A stretch of 64,000 nt of DNA from positions 124,001-188,000 of the forward strand of contig NZ_BDBT01000010.1 of the NCBI RefSeq assembly GCF_001613125.1. The letters run 5' to 3'. Source of the DNA: Nocardia shimofusensis NBRC 100134 (GTDB lineage: Bacteria > Actinomycetota > Actinomycetes > Mycobacteriales > Mycobacteriaceae). A model generated the notes under the pieces. That model saw nothing but the letters and a program-made list of their open reading frames with translations. It searched no databases and had not been told where the DNA came from. The position numbers and the translations under genes are program-made. Below are positions 6,962 to 15,986 of the stretch, piece after piece. The stretch's first letter is position 1; the number at the start of each line of letters is the position of its first letter.

Positions 6962-9142
6962 ATGGCCGACGGTGTGATGACCGTTGACCGACCGGAGCGC
7001 ATTCGGAACGTGGCGTTGGTCGGGCACAGCGGAGCGGGCAAGACGACGTTGGTGGAGGCGCTGGCGCTGGCCACCGGCGCGCTCAATCGCGCGGGGCGGG
7101 TGGAGGACGGCACCAGTCTGTCCGACTACGACGAGATCGAGCAGCGCAAGCACCGGTCGGTGCAGGTCTCGGTGGTGCAGGTCGGGTGGCGCGAGACCAA
7201 GATCAATCTGATCGACACCCCCGGGTACGCGGATTTCGTCGGGGAGCTGCGGGCGGGCCTGCGCGCGGCGGACGCGGCGCTGTTCGTGATCTCGGCGGCC
7301 GACGGCCCGAGCGGGGTCGGCGGCGCGACGCGGGCGGTGTGGGACGAGTGCGAGGCGGCGGGGATCCCGCGCGCGATCGTGCTCACCCATCTGGACGCCG
7401 CACGGGCCGACTTCGACGAGATGGTGCACGCCTGCGCGCTGTTCCTGGGCGACGGCGCGTCCGAATCGGTTCTGCCGCTGCATCTTCCGGTCCACGGCCC
7501 CGCGGGGGCGGACGGCCACCGGTCGGTGACCGGGCTGATCGACCTGCTGTCGGACCGGGTGATCGACTACTCCGGCGGAGATCGCGCGCCGCGGGAACCG
7601 ACCGAGGAGCAGGCCGGCCGCGCGGCACAGGGCCGCGGCCGGTTGATCGAGGCCGTCATCGCGGGCAGCGAGGACGAGTCCCTCATGGAGCGCTATCTCG
7701 AAGGCGCCGACATCGATCCGGCCACCCTGACCGCCGATCTGGAGCGGGCGGTGGCACGGGCCGGGTTCCACCCGGTGCTGATCGGCGCGTCCGCCCCGGA
7801 GGGCGCGCGGACCGGGCTGGGCACCGTGGAACTGCTGGAGCTGATCGTCGGCGGCTTCCCCACCCCGGCCGAACACGTGGTCACCGCGACGCCCGGCGGC
7901 AACGGCGCCACCGCACAGACGCTGACCTGCGATCCGGAGGCCGACCTGGCGGCGGAAGTGATCCGCACGTCTTCGGACGCCTACGTCGGACGGGTCTCGC
8001 TGGTGCGGGTGTTCTCCGGCACCCTGCACGCCGACGACACCGTGCACGTGCGCGGGCACGGACTGGCCGCACCCGGCGATCCCGCCCACCCCGATCACGA
8101 CGCCGACGACCGGATCGGCGCGGTGACAGCGCCGTTCGGTAAACAGCAGCGCCCACTCCCCCAGGCCATCGCCGGCGACATCGCCTACGTCACCAAACTC
8201 GCCCACGCCGAAACCGGCGACACCCTCTCGGCCACCGGCGCCCCGCTGCTCATCGAACCCTGGCCGTTGCCGGAACCGTTGCTGCCCGTCGCCGTTCGCG
8301 CGCACGGCAAGTCCGACGAGGACAAGCTCTCCACGGGCTTGGCTCGGCTCACCGCCGAGGATCCGACCCTGCGCGCCGAGCACAATCGCGACACCGGTCA
8401 ACTGGTGCTGTGGTGCCTGGGCGAAGCGCATCGCGATGTCGCGCTGGAACGGCTGCGCACCCGCTTCGGCGTCCAGGTCGACATCGAGGAGTACCGGTTG
8501 GCGCTGCGCGAGACGCTCGCGCGACCCACCCGCGCGCGCGGCAGGCATGTCAAGCAGTCCGGCGGGCACGGGCAGTACGCGGTGTGCGAGATCGAGGTCA
8601 GGCCGTTGCCGACCGGGTCGGGAATCGAGTTCGTGGACGCGGTGGTGGGCGGGGCGGTGCCCCGGCAGTTCGTCGGGTCGGTGGAGAAGGGGGTCCGGGC
8701 CCAGGCCGCGCGCGGGATGGTGGCCGGATACCCACTGGTGGATGTGCGGGTGACGCTGGTCGACGGGAAGGCGCATTCGGTGGATTCCTCCGACGCCGCG
8801 TTCCAGACCGCGGCCGCGTCGGCGCTGCGGGAGGCGGCGGCCGCGGCGGGGGTGGTGTTGCTCGAGCCGATCGACGAGGTGTCGATCGTGGTTGCCGACG
8901 ATTATCTGGGCACGGTGCTCGGCGATCTGTCGAGCCGACGCGGTCGCGTCCTGGGCACCGCGCCGCACGGTTCGGGCCGCACTCGCGTGGACGCCGAGGT
9001 GCCCGAGCGGGAGTTGCGCAGTTACGCGGTCGACCTGCGTTCGCTGGCCCACGGAACCGGCGAGTTCCACCGTGGCTATCTACGCCACGAGCCGATGCCC
9101 GCGCCGGTCTCGCGGACGGTACTCGACGAGGCCCCGACATGA
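6962..9142 (+). CDS. fusA2: Elongation factor G-like protein (EF-G2/FusA2 type) with degenerate GTPase motifs
   Basis: 726 residues with the EF-G domain order. The P-loop GHSGAGKTT is at 21–29 and the G3 motif DTPGYADF at 85–92. The EF-G histidine after DTPG is Tyr89, and the G4 motif is THLD (142–145) where EF-G has NKxD, so GTP hydrolysis and guanine specificity may be altered. Domain IV is recognisable (GRHVKQSGGHGQYA). This is the second EF-G type found in actinobacteria, not the one in the str operon. ATG 6962 was chosen for the GAGGAAG 7 nt upstream; 6914 is an in-frame alternative. Confidence 0.87.
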   Translation: MADGVMTVDRPERIRNVALVGHSGAGKTTLVEALALATGALNRAGRVEDGTSLSDYDEIEQRKHRSVQVSVVQVGWRETKINLIDTPGYADFVGELRAGLRAADAALFVISAADGPSGVGGATRAVWDECEAAGIPRAIVLTHLDAARADFDEMVHACALFLGDGASESVLPLHLPVHGPAGADGHRSVTGLIDLLSDRVIDYSGGDRAPREPTEEQAGRAAQGRGRLIEAVIAGSEDESLMERYLEGADIDPATLTADLERAVARAGFHPVLIGASAPEGARTGLGTVELLELIVGGFPTPAEHVVTATPGGNGATAQTLTCDPEADLAAEVIRTSSDAYVGRVSLVRVFSGTLHADDTVHVRGHGLAAPGDPAHPDHDADDRIGAVTAPFGKQQRPLPQAIAGDIAYVTKLAHAETGDTLSATGAPLLIEPWPLPEPLLPVAVRAHGKSDEDKLSTGLARLTAEDPTLRAEHNRDTGQLVLWCLGEAHRDVALERLRTRFGVQVDIEEYRLALRETLARPTRARGRHVKQSGGHGQYAVCEIEVRPLPTGSGIEFVDAVVGGAVPRQFVGSVEKGVRAQAARGMVAGYPLVDVRVTLVDGKAHSVDSSDAAFQTAAASALREAAAAAGVVLLEPIDEVSIVVADDYLGTVLGDLSSRRGRVLGTAPHGSGRTRVDAEVPERELRSYAVDLRSLAHGTGEFHRGYLRHEPMPAPVSRTVLDEAPT

Positions 9143-9161
9143 GCCCACTATCCTGAGTGCC

Positions 9162-9908
9162 ATGGCAGCAGGTAAGGGCGGTAAACCGTCGAAGGAAGCG
9201 AAGGCCGCGGCGAAGGCGGCACGCAAGCAGGCGTCGAAGGAGCGTCGTCAGCAGCTCTGGCAGGCGTTCCAGATGCAGCGCAAGGAAGACAAGCTCCTGC
9301 TGCCGCTGATGATCGGCGCGCTCGTCGGCATCACCGTGGTGTTCCTGGCGATCAGCCTGATCTTCGGCATCAACTGGTATTTCCTGGTGCCCATCGGCGT
9401 GCTGCTCGGCGTGCTGGTGGCGTTCATCATCTTCGGTCGCCGCGTGCAGGCCAGTGTCTACGCCAAGGCCGAGGGCCAGGCGGGCGCGGCCGCGTGGGTG
9501 CTGGACAACCTGCAGGGCAAGTGGCGGGTGAGCAACGGCGTCGCCGCCACCACCCAGCTCGACGCGGTGCATCGGGTGATCGGCCGTCCGGGTGTGATCC
9601 TCATCGGCGAGGGGTCGCCGCAGCGGCTGAAGGCGCTCATCGCGCAGGAGAAGAAGCGCACCGCCCGCCTCATCGGCGACACCCCGATCTACGACTTCGT
9701 GATCGGTAACGACGAAGGTCAGGTTCCGCTCAAGGAGCTGCAGAAACGCCTCACCAAGCTGCCGCCCAACATCGACGCCAAGCGCATGGACCTCATCGAG
9801 GGCAGGCTCTCGGCGCTGAGCAGGCGCACCGGCCCCGCGCTGCCGAAGGGCCCGATGCCCGCGGGGGCGAAGATGAAGGGCATGCAGCGCACGATCCGCC
9901 GCCGCTGA
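9162..9908 (+). CDS. DUF4191 family membrane protein (Rv2219-like)
   Basis: 248 residues. The first 45 are Lys/Ala-rich and basic, followed by two membrane helices (about 45–68 and 72–92) and a cytoplasmic basic domain ending in an Arg/Lys-rich tail. This is the DUF4191 layout seen just upstream of glnA in mycobacteria and relatives, where the gene sits between lipA and the RDD/glnA genes. Function is unknown. It begins 20 bp after the EF-G2 gene and is followed by a GC-rich hairpin. Confidence 0.88.
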   Translation: MAAGKGGKPSKEAKAAAKAARKQASKERRQQLWQAFQMQRKEDKLLLPLMIGALVGITVVFLAISLIFGINWYFLVPIGVLLGVLVAFIIFGRRVQASVYAKAEGQAGAAAWVLDNLQGKWRVSNGVAATTQLDAVHRVIGRPGVILIGEGSPQRLKALIAQEKKRTARLIGDTPIYDFVIGNDEGQVPLKELQKRLTKLPPNIDAKRMDLIEGRLSALSRRTGPALPKGPMPAGAKMKGMQRTIRRR

Positions 9909-9938
9909 CCGATCGAACGCCGACCTACCTACCGAACG

Positions 9939-9957
9939 GCCCGGGCACGCCCCGGGC
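9939..9957 (+). terminator. GC-rich hairpin after the DUF4191 gene
   Basis: A perfect 7-bp stem (GCCCGGG/CCCGGGC) with a 5-nt loop lies 30 bp past the stop codon. There is no T-run, so it is a possible actinobacterial-type terminator between convergent genes. Confidence 0.5.
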
Positions 9958-9966
9958 TGTTCGCGT

Positions 9967-10009
9967 CAGCGGGCGGGTGCAGTCAGCGCGCGGGTGCAGT
10001 CAGCGGGCG
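9967..10009. repeat. 17-bp tandem duplication at the RDD gene stop codon
   Basis: CAGCGGGCGGGTGCAGT (9967–9983) is followed directly by a copy with one change (9984–10000) and 9 bases of a third. The RDD stop codon (10000–10002) lies at the junction. It looks like local slippage. Confidence 0.7.
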
Positions 10010-10449
10010 TTGATCAGCGCGGTTCCGGTGGCCCGATCGTGCATACCGCGGCCGTCGCCGTCGGTGAACAGGGCGGGGATGACGAACACCAGCAACACCT
10101 GCCTGGCCAGCGCCCGGACGAACCCGACCGGCGCGGCCACGTCGACGCGCGCCACCCGCAGCCGCAGGAAGTACTGGCCGGGGGTGAAGCCGAACAGCGT
10201 CACCGAGGCCACGCCGATCACGAACCAGATCAACAGGGTGAGGTTCGCGTTGACGCCCTGCACGATCAGCGCCGTGATGCCGACGGCGATCATCCAGTCC
10301 ACGAACAGCGCCGCGATCCGACGCACCATCCCGGCCAGCGACCCGGCGCCCGCACGAGGGAGGCCGAGCAGCTCACCCGGGTATTCGGAAGCCGACGGAT
10401 CGCCGTCCGCCTCGGGTCCGGTGAGCCAGGAGCCGGTGATGCGTGCCAT
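10000..10449 (-). CDS. RDD family membrane protein
   Basis: 149 residues. The RDD signature residues are visible in RRIAALFVDWMIAVG (Arg at the start, Asp in the first helix) and in the later TPGQYFLRLRV segment. There are about three to four membrane helices. RDD proteins are thought to act in small-molecule or ion transport, but most, including this one, are uncharacterised. In mycobacteria a homologue (Rv2219A) lies in the same place, between DUF4191 and glnA. Here it runs opposite to both neighbours. Confidence 0.85.
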   Translation of the reverse strand: MARITGSWLTGPEADGDPSASEYPGELLGLPRAGAGSLAGMVRRIAALFVDWMIAVGITALIVQGVNANLTLLIWFVIGVASVTLFGFTPGQYFLRLRVARVDVAAPVGFVRALARQVLLVFVIPALFTDGDGRGMHDRATGTALINAR

Positions 10450-10636
10450 GACCTCAGGATAGGCGGCGGCAACGGTCGTCGCCGCACCCGGCCCGCCCGG
10501 CTCGGGCTACCCTCCGGCAATCCTGTGTGCCGACGATTTGCGCACGGGTGCCCGCTGTGCGGCCCCATACCGGGCAGTGGCAGGATGGAGAACTATCCGG
10601 TGCTGGGAGGGTGACCTCACACCCGCCCCCGCACGT

Positions 10637-10674
10637 GTAACACCGGCGAAACACAGCCTTGATTGCTGGGAAAC
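10637..10674 (+). promoter_or_regulatory. Double GlnR box upstream of glnA
   Basis: GTAAC-N6-GAAAC (10637–10652) is followed 6 bp later by TTGAT-N6-GAAAC (10659–10674), giving the 22-bp-phased a-site/b-site arrangement known for GlnR operators of actinobacterial glnA promoters. The site lies about 73–110 bp upstream of the glnA start. It indicates nitrogen-responsive control by the OmpR-type regulator GlnR. Confidence 0.85.
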
Positions 10675-10746
10675 ACCGCGTACTTAGCGTCTGCTGTCGA
10701 ACCCACGCAATCCACACTGGCTGGGACCGATCCGTAAGGAGAACAA

Positions 10747-12183
10747 GTGACGTTCAGCACGGCCGATGAGGTCATCCAGCACATCAAGGAAGAGGACATC
10801 GAGTACGTCGATATCCGCTTCAGCGATCTTCCTGGTGTGCAGCAGCACTTCTCGATCCCCGCCAAGGCCTTCACCGCCGACCTCGCCGAAGAGGGCCTCG
10901 CCTTCGACGGTTCCTCCGTCCGTGGGTTCCAGTCGATCGACGAGTCGGACATGCTCCTGCTGCCCGACTTCTCCACCGCGCGCGTCGACCCCTTCCGGGC
11001 CGCCAAAACGCTGAACATGAACTTCTTCGTCCACGACCCGCTGACCCGTGAGGCCTACTCCCGCGACCCGCGCAACATCGCGCGCAAGGCCGAGGAGTAC
11101 CTGCGTTCGACCGGCATCGCCGACACCGCGTACTTCGGCGCCGAGGCGGAGTTCTACATCTTCGACTCGATCCGCTACGACTCGGCCATGAACGGCTCCT
11201 TCTACGAGATCGAGTCGATCTCGGGTTCCTGGAACACCGGCGCGGAGTTCAACCCGGACGGCACCCTGAACCGTGGCTACAAGGTGCGCAACAAGGGTGG
11301 TTACTTCCCCGTCGCGCCGTACGACCACTACGTCGACCTGCGTGACAAGATCTCGACCAACCTGCAGAACGCGGGCTTCGAGCTCGAGCGCGGCCACCAC
11401 GAGGTCGGCACCGCCGGTCAGGCCGAGATCAACTACAAGTTCAACACCCTGCTCGGCGCGGCCGACGACCTGCAGCTGTTCAAGTACATCGTGAAGAACA
11501 CCGCGTGGCAGGAAGGCAAGACCGTCACCTTCATGCCGAAGCCGCTCTTCGGCGACAACGGCTCGGGCATGCACGCCCACCAGTCGCTGTGGAAGGACGG
11601 CAAGCCGCTGTTCCACGACGAGGCCGGCTACGGCGGCCTGTCCGACATCGCCCGTCACTACATCGGCGGCATCCTGCACCACGCGCCGTCGCTGCTGGCG
11701 TTCACCAACCCGACCGTGAACTCCTACCACCGTCTGGTGCCGGGCTACGAGGCCCCCATCAACCTGGTGTACTCGCAGCGCAACCGCTCCGCCGCGGTCC
11801 GCATCCCGATCACCGGCAACAACCCGAAGGCCAAGCGCATCGAGTTCCGCGCGCCGGACTCCTCGGGCAACCCGTACCTGGCCTTCGCCGCCATGCTGAT
11901 GGCCGGCCTGGACGGCATCAAGAAGAAGATCGAGCCGCACGCCCCCGTCGACAAGGACCTCTACGAGCTCCCGCCGGAGGAGGCCAAGAACATCCCGCAG
12001 GCCCCCACCAGCCTGGCCTCGGTCATCGACCGCCTCGAGCAGGATCACGACTACCTGACCGAGGGCAACGTCTTCACCCCCGACCTGATCGAGACCTGGA
12101 TCGACATCAAGCGCACCCAGGAAATCGCCCCGGTCAACCTGCGTCCGCACCCGTACGAGTTCGAGCTCTACTTCGACGTGTAA
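10747..12183 (+). CDS. glnA: Glutamine synthetase type I (GlnA1)
   Basis: 478 residues, full length for GSI-beta. It makes glutamine from glutamate, ammonium and ATP in the cytoplasm as a dodecamer. Conserved sites include the metal/ATP motif GSGMHAHQS and the substrate loop [17 protein letters not shown]. The adenylylation site [10 protein letters not shown] carries Tyr406, the residue GlnE would modify. The GTG start follows AAGGAG by 6 nt. A double GlnR box lies upstream and a strong hairpin follows, so it appears to be a single-gene unit. GlnE is encoded 8.4 kb further on. Confidence 0.98.
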   Translation: MTFSTADEVIQHIKEEDIEYVDIRFSDLPGVQQHFSIPAKAFTADLAEEGLAFDGSSVRGFQSIDESDMLLLPDFSTARVDPFRAAKTLNMNFFVHDPLTREAYSRDPRNIARKAEEYLRSTGIADTAYFGAEAEFYIFDSIRYDSAMNGSFYEIESISGSWNTGAEFNPDGTLNRGYKVRNKGGYFPVAPYDHYVDLRDKISTNLQNAGFELERGHHEVGTAGQAEINYKFNTLLGAADDLQLFKYIVKNTAWQEGKTVTFMPKPLFGDNGSGMHAHQSLWKDGKPLFHDEAGYGGLSDIARHYIGGILHHAPSLLAFTNPTVNSYHRLVPGYEAPINLVYSQRNRSAAVRIPITGNNPKAKRIEFRAPDSSGNPYLAFAAMLMAGLDGIKKKIEPHAPVDKDLYELPPEEAKNIPQAPTSLASVIDRLEQDHDYLTEGNVFTPDLIETWIDIKRTQEIAPVNLRPHPYEFELYFDV

Positions 12184-12558
12184 GTCGACAGCGTCGGCCG
12201 ACCCGCGGCGGAGTGTCCGGCTCCGGTTCTTCGTCCGCAAGTCGTCCGTGTGGCAGGTCTTTTCGAGTCCGCCCGCCGAGCGTTCGCTCGGCGGGTGGAC
12301 TCGTTTCGTAACGGGGCGGCCGCATCGAAGCGGCGCCGCCCGCCACGGACCGCCGCGCGGAGAGCGCGGGTGTCCGAGACCTTCTCCGCCTTCTCCGCGC
12401 TGGAAATGATCGGAAATTGTGCCGGAATCCGATGGTCGCGATCGATATATGCTGGTCGGTGCCGGGCCGTTCGAGGTGATCCGACCGTCGATGCTCGAGC
12501 GGGCAGATGTTCCCCGAACTCCATCGACGCAGCTGGACCGGAGGAGGGCGAGCCATTC
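12184..12558. other. Intergenic region between glnA and the dioxygenase gene
   Basis: 375 bp. It holds the glnA terminator (12265–12302). Further right is a more AT-rich patch with a possible -10 (TATATGCT near 12445–12455) that may drive the dioxygenase gene, and GGAGGAGGG just before its ATG. I see no gene in it. Confidence 0.5.
12265..12302 (+). terminator. Strong hairpin terminator after glnA
   Basis: A 17-bp stem (12265–12281 with 12286–12302, one G·U pair) closes on a GTTC loop, 81 bp after the glnA stop, and is followed by GTTTCG. It very likely ends the glnA transcript. Confidence 0.8.
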
Positions 12559-13338
12559 ATGAACAGCACGACCGGCGGCTCACGGGCGGCGCCGGAGGCC
12601 GCGATGGCTGCGCAGGTCCCGCACTCGGACCGGCGGCTGGTTGCGGCCCGACGGGCCCTGGTCGCGCGAGGCGTTCATCTCGTGCCCGCGGCTGTCACGA
12701 CTTCGCTTCTCGGCGTGGCGAACGAGACGTGGGAGCGATTCCGCGCCCACTGGGACGAACTCGGCCCGGACACTTACGCCGCCGAGCAGGGCACGTGCAG
12801 GCTGCGCCGCTACGGGCGGTTCGCCTGGTCCGCGGCGACGGACCGGGTCCGGCTGCTGCCGCGAGCCGACTTCGTGCAGCCGGAGAACAGCAACCCGCTC
12901 TATATCGGCGTGAGCCGCACCCTCGAGCCCCTGACCGAATCCTTCGCGGCCGACCCGGTGCTGCGGGCGGCGCTTCGTCTGCTCGGACAGGTCGCCACGG
13001 CGCTGGACGACCCGGCGGAGTGGATCGCGAAGGTCCATCCCTTCCGCGTCATCGCCTCGGAGGACGCGAACGGACTGCCCACCCCGGAGGGCAGGCATCG
13101 CGACGGTGTCACCCTCGTGTCGTCACTGCTGATCGGCAGGCACAACGCCGCCGGTGGTGAGAGCGCGGTCTTCGATCCGGACGGACGGCGACTGCTGACG
13201 ATCACGCTCGATGAACCGGGAACCCTGCTGCTGGGTGACGACCGCCGCACTCTGCACAGCGTGTCCGCGATTCGCCCGGTCGACCGCAGCCACCCCGCGT
13301 ATCGCGACGTTCTGGTGGTGACGTTCGCTCCTGGGTGA
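12559..13338 (+). CDS. 2-oxoglutarate/Fe(II)-dependent dioxygenase (2OG-Fe_oxy_2/BsmA type), putative amino-acid hydroxylase
   Basis: 259 residues from ATG 12559, with GGAGGAGG upstream. The Fe(II) triad is visible as H180-x-D182 (GRHRDG) and H233 (LHSVSAI), and R249 (YRDVLVVTF) is placed to bind 2-oxoglutarate. This small family includes L-isoleucine and related free-amino-acid hydroxylases of Bacillus and Proteobacteria. The gene is followed after 66 bp by an MFS exporter, echoing the hydroxylase–exporter pairing known for the isoleucine dioxygenase. The substrate is unknown. Confidence 0.8.
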   Translation: MNSTTGGSRAAPEAAMAAQVPHSDRRLVAARRALVARGVHLVPAAVTTSLLGVANETWERFRAHWDELGPDTYAAEQGTCRLRRYGRFAWSAATDRVRLLPRADFVQPENSNPLYIGVSRTLEPLTESFAADPVLRAALRLLGQVATALDDPAEWIAKVHPFRVIASEDANGLPTPEGRHRDGVTLVSSLLIGRHNAAGGESAVFDPDGRRLLTITLDEPGTLLLGDDRRTLHSVSAIRPVDRSHPAYRDVLVVTFAPG

Positions 13339-13404
13339 ACCGCACGCTTCGGTGGCGGCCGCCGGGGCCGCCGCATCCGGCTCGGACGGGACAGGAGGCG
13401 CACG

Positions 13405-15012
13405 GTGCCCGCGGTTCGATCTCGAAGCGACGCGAAGACGACGCCGATCATCCTCGCGCTCGCCATCGCCTTCACCATCACCGTCGTCGACCCCTTGGTG
13501 CTCAACCTGAACCTGCCGGCGGTGAGCCGGGCGCTGCATGTCCCGGCGCAGGTCGTCGGGGTGCTGGGTGGAGCGGCGACGCTGGTGATGGCCGCCGCGG
13601 TCCTGGCCGCGGGCAATCTCGGGGACGCCTTCGGGTTGAAGCGGCTGCTGAGGTCGGGGCTGGTCGTCGTCATGATCGCCAACCTGCTCTCGATGCTCTC
13701 GCCCGGCTGGGGCTTCCTGCTGGTGATGCGCCTGCTGGACGGACTCGGGATGACGGCGCTGCTCGGCGTGCCGCTGGCGCTGCTGAAGACCTCGGTGCCG
13801 GAAGAGAAAAGACCCGCTGCCATCGGCGCGTTCATGGCCGTCGAGATGGTCCTGTGCGGGCTGACCCCGGCGTTGACCGGCTGGGCGGTGGCGGCGGTGG
13901 GCTGGCGGGTGCTGTTCCTGGTCGCCCCGTTGCTGTGCGTGGCGTCGCTGTGGCTGACCTCCCGATACGTTCCCGAGGCTCCGGTGCAACAACGCGGCAG
14001 ACTCGACGTGGCCGGCGTGATCCTGGTCGGAGTGGCTCTGCTGGCCCTGGTCATCGAGCTCACGGCGGCACAGAACGGCATATCACGGCCCCAGACCGTG
14101 CTGCCGATGGCGATCAGCGTGGTGGCCGCGGTGCTCTTCGTGCACCATGAACGCCGCACGCCCGAACCGGCGTTGGATCCGGCCTTGTTCGGCAGCCGCG
14201 CGTTCAGCGTGGCGCTCGCGGCGACCCTCACGCTGAACTTCCTGGCGGCCGGGCTGGGCATCGCCCTCGGGCAGTTCGGCAGCGTCGTGCTCGCGCTCTC
14301 GCCCGAATCGATCGGCCTGTTGTACCTGCCCGGCACCTTGTTGATCGCCGGCGCGGTGATCCTGGCCGGGCGCCTGATCGGAAAGTACAGCCCGACACCG
14401 GTCATGGTCACGGGCCTCGCGGTGCTGGCGGTGAGCGGGCTGCTGATGGCGGGGACGGTCAGCCCGACGATGGCGCTCTGGTTGCTGGTGGCGGCCATCT
14501 GGCTGTGCAATCTGGGCTCGCTGGTCACCTCGACCGCGGTGTCGGAGACGGTCCTGTCCGAGGCGCCGCCAGGGCATTCCGGCTCGGTGGCTTCCGCGCA
14601 GCTGGCCTTCGGGATGACCGGCTACGCGCTCGGGCCCACCGTCTACCTGCTTCTGATGCGGATCTTCTTCAGACAGGAGTGGCTGGCCGACGCCGAATCA
14701 CGCGGGCTGTCGGCGACCGAAGCCGAGCAGACGGTGGACGCCGTGCGCAGCAGCCTGGCGCTGAGCCCGGGCAGCGGCGGATTCGATCCGAACCTCATCC
14801 GGCACGCGTCCGGACTGCACCTCGGGCAGGACTTCGCCGACGCGCTGCGGCTCACCATGCTGACGGTCAGCATCCTGCCGCTCGTCGTGGCGGTGGCGGC
14901 CTTCCTGGTGCGCGGCAACACTTCTCGGTCCCGGCGAGGCCTGCACCGCCGACCTCGCGGACGCGGATCGATACCTTCCGGGCCTTCCGCCCCGGATTCG
15001 CCGCACTGCTGA
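13405..15012 (+). CDS. MFS transporter, DHA2-like (about 14 membrane helices)
   Basis: 535 residues, the size and helix count of 14-TM drug:H+ antiporters. The family features include an acidic residue in the first helix (TITVVDPLVLNLNLPAV) and the loop 2-3 motif GNLGDAFGLKRLL. The GTG start follows AGGAGG. It is adjacent and co-directional with the 2OG dioxygenase, so export of the dioxygenase product is the simplest reading. The last ~30 residues are a basic, low-complexity cytoplasmic tail. Confidence 0.87.
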   Translation: MPAVRSRSDAKTTPIILALAIAFTITVVDPLVLNLNLPAVSRALHVPAQVVGVLGGAATLVMAAAVLAAGNLGDAFGLKRLLRSGLVVVMIANLLSMLSPGWGFLLVMRLLDGLGMTALLGVPLALLKTSVPEEKRPAAIGAFMAVEMVLCGLTPALTGWAVAAVGWRVLFLVAPLLCVASLWLTSRYVPEAPVQQRGRLDVAGVILVGVALLALVIELTAAQNGISRPQTVLPMAISVVAAVLFVHHERRTPEPALDPALFGSRAFSVALAATLTLNFLAAGLGIALGQFGSVVLALSPESIGLLYLPGTLLIAGAVILAGRLIGKYSPTPVMVTGLAVLAVSGLLMAGTVSPTMALWLLVAAIWLCNLGSLVTSTAVSETVLSEAPPGHSGSVASAQLAFGMTGYALGPTVYLLLMRIFFRQEWLADAESRGLSATEAEQTVDAVRSSLALSPGSGGFDPNLIRHASGLHLGQDFADALRLTMLTVSILPLVVAVAAFLVRGNTSRSRRGLHRRPRGRGSIPSGPSAPDSPHC

Positions 15013-15044
15013 TGGTCGACCCGGATCGCTACCGAGTACCACGG

Positions 15045-15884
15045 TCAGAACATGTCGACGACCCAGACCTCCATGTCGAACTGCGGGTTGCCGGGGTTCG
15101 CCGGGTCGGCGATGCGGTGCTGCTGGATGACGGTGCCCAGGGAAAGAATGTCGGCGCGGGGCGTCTGAAAGACGTTGGGGTTCGAGGCGTAGGTGAAGCG
15201 GCAGCCGCCCACCAGCGCCGACTGGGCGATGCGGCGGATCTCGGCGAGAGTTACCGCGCTCAGCGGTGCGCTGCGCGCGCAGATGTCGCTGGCGGAGCCG
15301 GCCACCAGAGTGGTGGAGGTGAGAGGGCGCCCGCGGGCGAATTGGGGCTCGGTGGCGAAGTCCTGGAAGCCGAGATAGTCGGTCTCGCCCTCGCCGTAGA
15401 TGTTGATCCGCATCGCGTTGCCGATCGGGTTGATCGGCGTGCCCCGGTGCTGGGCGCGGTTGTCCGGCCCGGGGGCGCTGACCCGCGGCGGCGTGGGGCA
15501 GGCCAGGTGGTTGTGCGCAGCGCCCAGATCGGTCGGCGCGACGAGGCCGGTGACCGGCGGTGTCGACTGCTCGAAGGCGGCGATGTCGTCGTCGAGGCGC
15601 TTGATGGTTCCCTTGCCGACGATGCGGTCGGCGGTGAGCTGGCCGGGCGCGAGGATGCCGCGCCGGTTCTTGTAGTTCTCGACGGCGTCGCCGGTGGCCT
15701 GGCCGAAGATGCCGTCCACGCCGAGGGCGAGCGATTCGAGTTCGTTGAGCGCTATCTGGATCCGGCGGACGTGTTCGCCGGTGCCGTTGATTCCCTCACC
15801 GATGTGCGCGGGATCGGAGATCAGGCACTTCTCCAACTGCTCGTCACGCGCGGGCGAGGTGAACAGCATGCTGTTGAGCCCCAT
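15045..15884 (-). CDS. Peptidoglycan-binding-domain-like protein of unknown function
   Basis: 279 residues. The N-terminal ~100 residues resemble a PG_binding_1 three-helix domain (HVRRIQIALNELESLALGVD, then GIFGQATGDAVENYKNRRG). The C-terminal ~150 residues match nothing I know. No signal peptide or membrane helix is visible, which is odd for a wall-binding domain, so a non-wall role or non-classical export is possible. A perfect palindrome lies 81 bp upstream of the start. Confidence 0.65.
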   Translation of the reverse strand: MGLNSMLFTSPARDEQLEKCLISDPAHIGEGINGTGEHVRRIQIALNELESLALGVDGIFGQATGDAVENYKNRRGILAPGQLTADRIVGKGTIKRLDDDIAAFEQSTPPVTGLVAPTDLGAAHNHLACPTPPRVSAPGPDNRAQHRGTPINPIGNAMRINIYGEGETDYLGFQDFATEPQFARGRPLTSTTLVAGSASDICARSAPLSAVTLAEIRRIAQSALVGGCRFTYASNPNVFQTPRADILSLGTVIQQHRIADPANPGNPQFDMEVWVVDMF

Positions 15885-15964
15885 GGTCGGTCATCCCCTT
15901 CGAGACGGTCGTCGGCAGTTCGCCGCGGTAGATCGAAAACGCTAATCAGATCGGCCGCTAGGGT

Positions 15965-15986
15965 CTCGGGTAGTCCACTACCCGAG
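15965..15986. promoter_or_regulatory. Perfect palindromic operator candidate
   Basis: CTCGGGTAGT-CC-ACTACCCGAG is a perfect 10-bp inverted repeat with a 2-bp centre, 81 bp upstream of the peptidoglycan-binding-like gene. The geometry suits a homodimeric regulator. It lacks a T-run, so a terminator is less likely. Confidence 0.5.

Noticed and set aside
6830..9070. A long minus-strand open frame antisense to EF-G2
   Set aside because: The EF-G2 frame shows all GTPase and domain motifs. The antisense frame is an Arg/Gln/Val-rich shadow.
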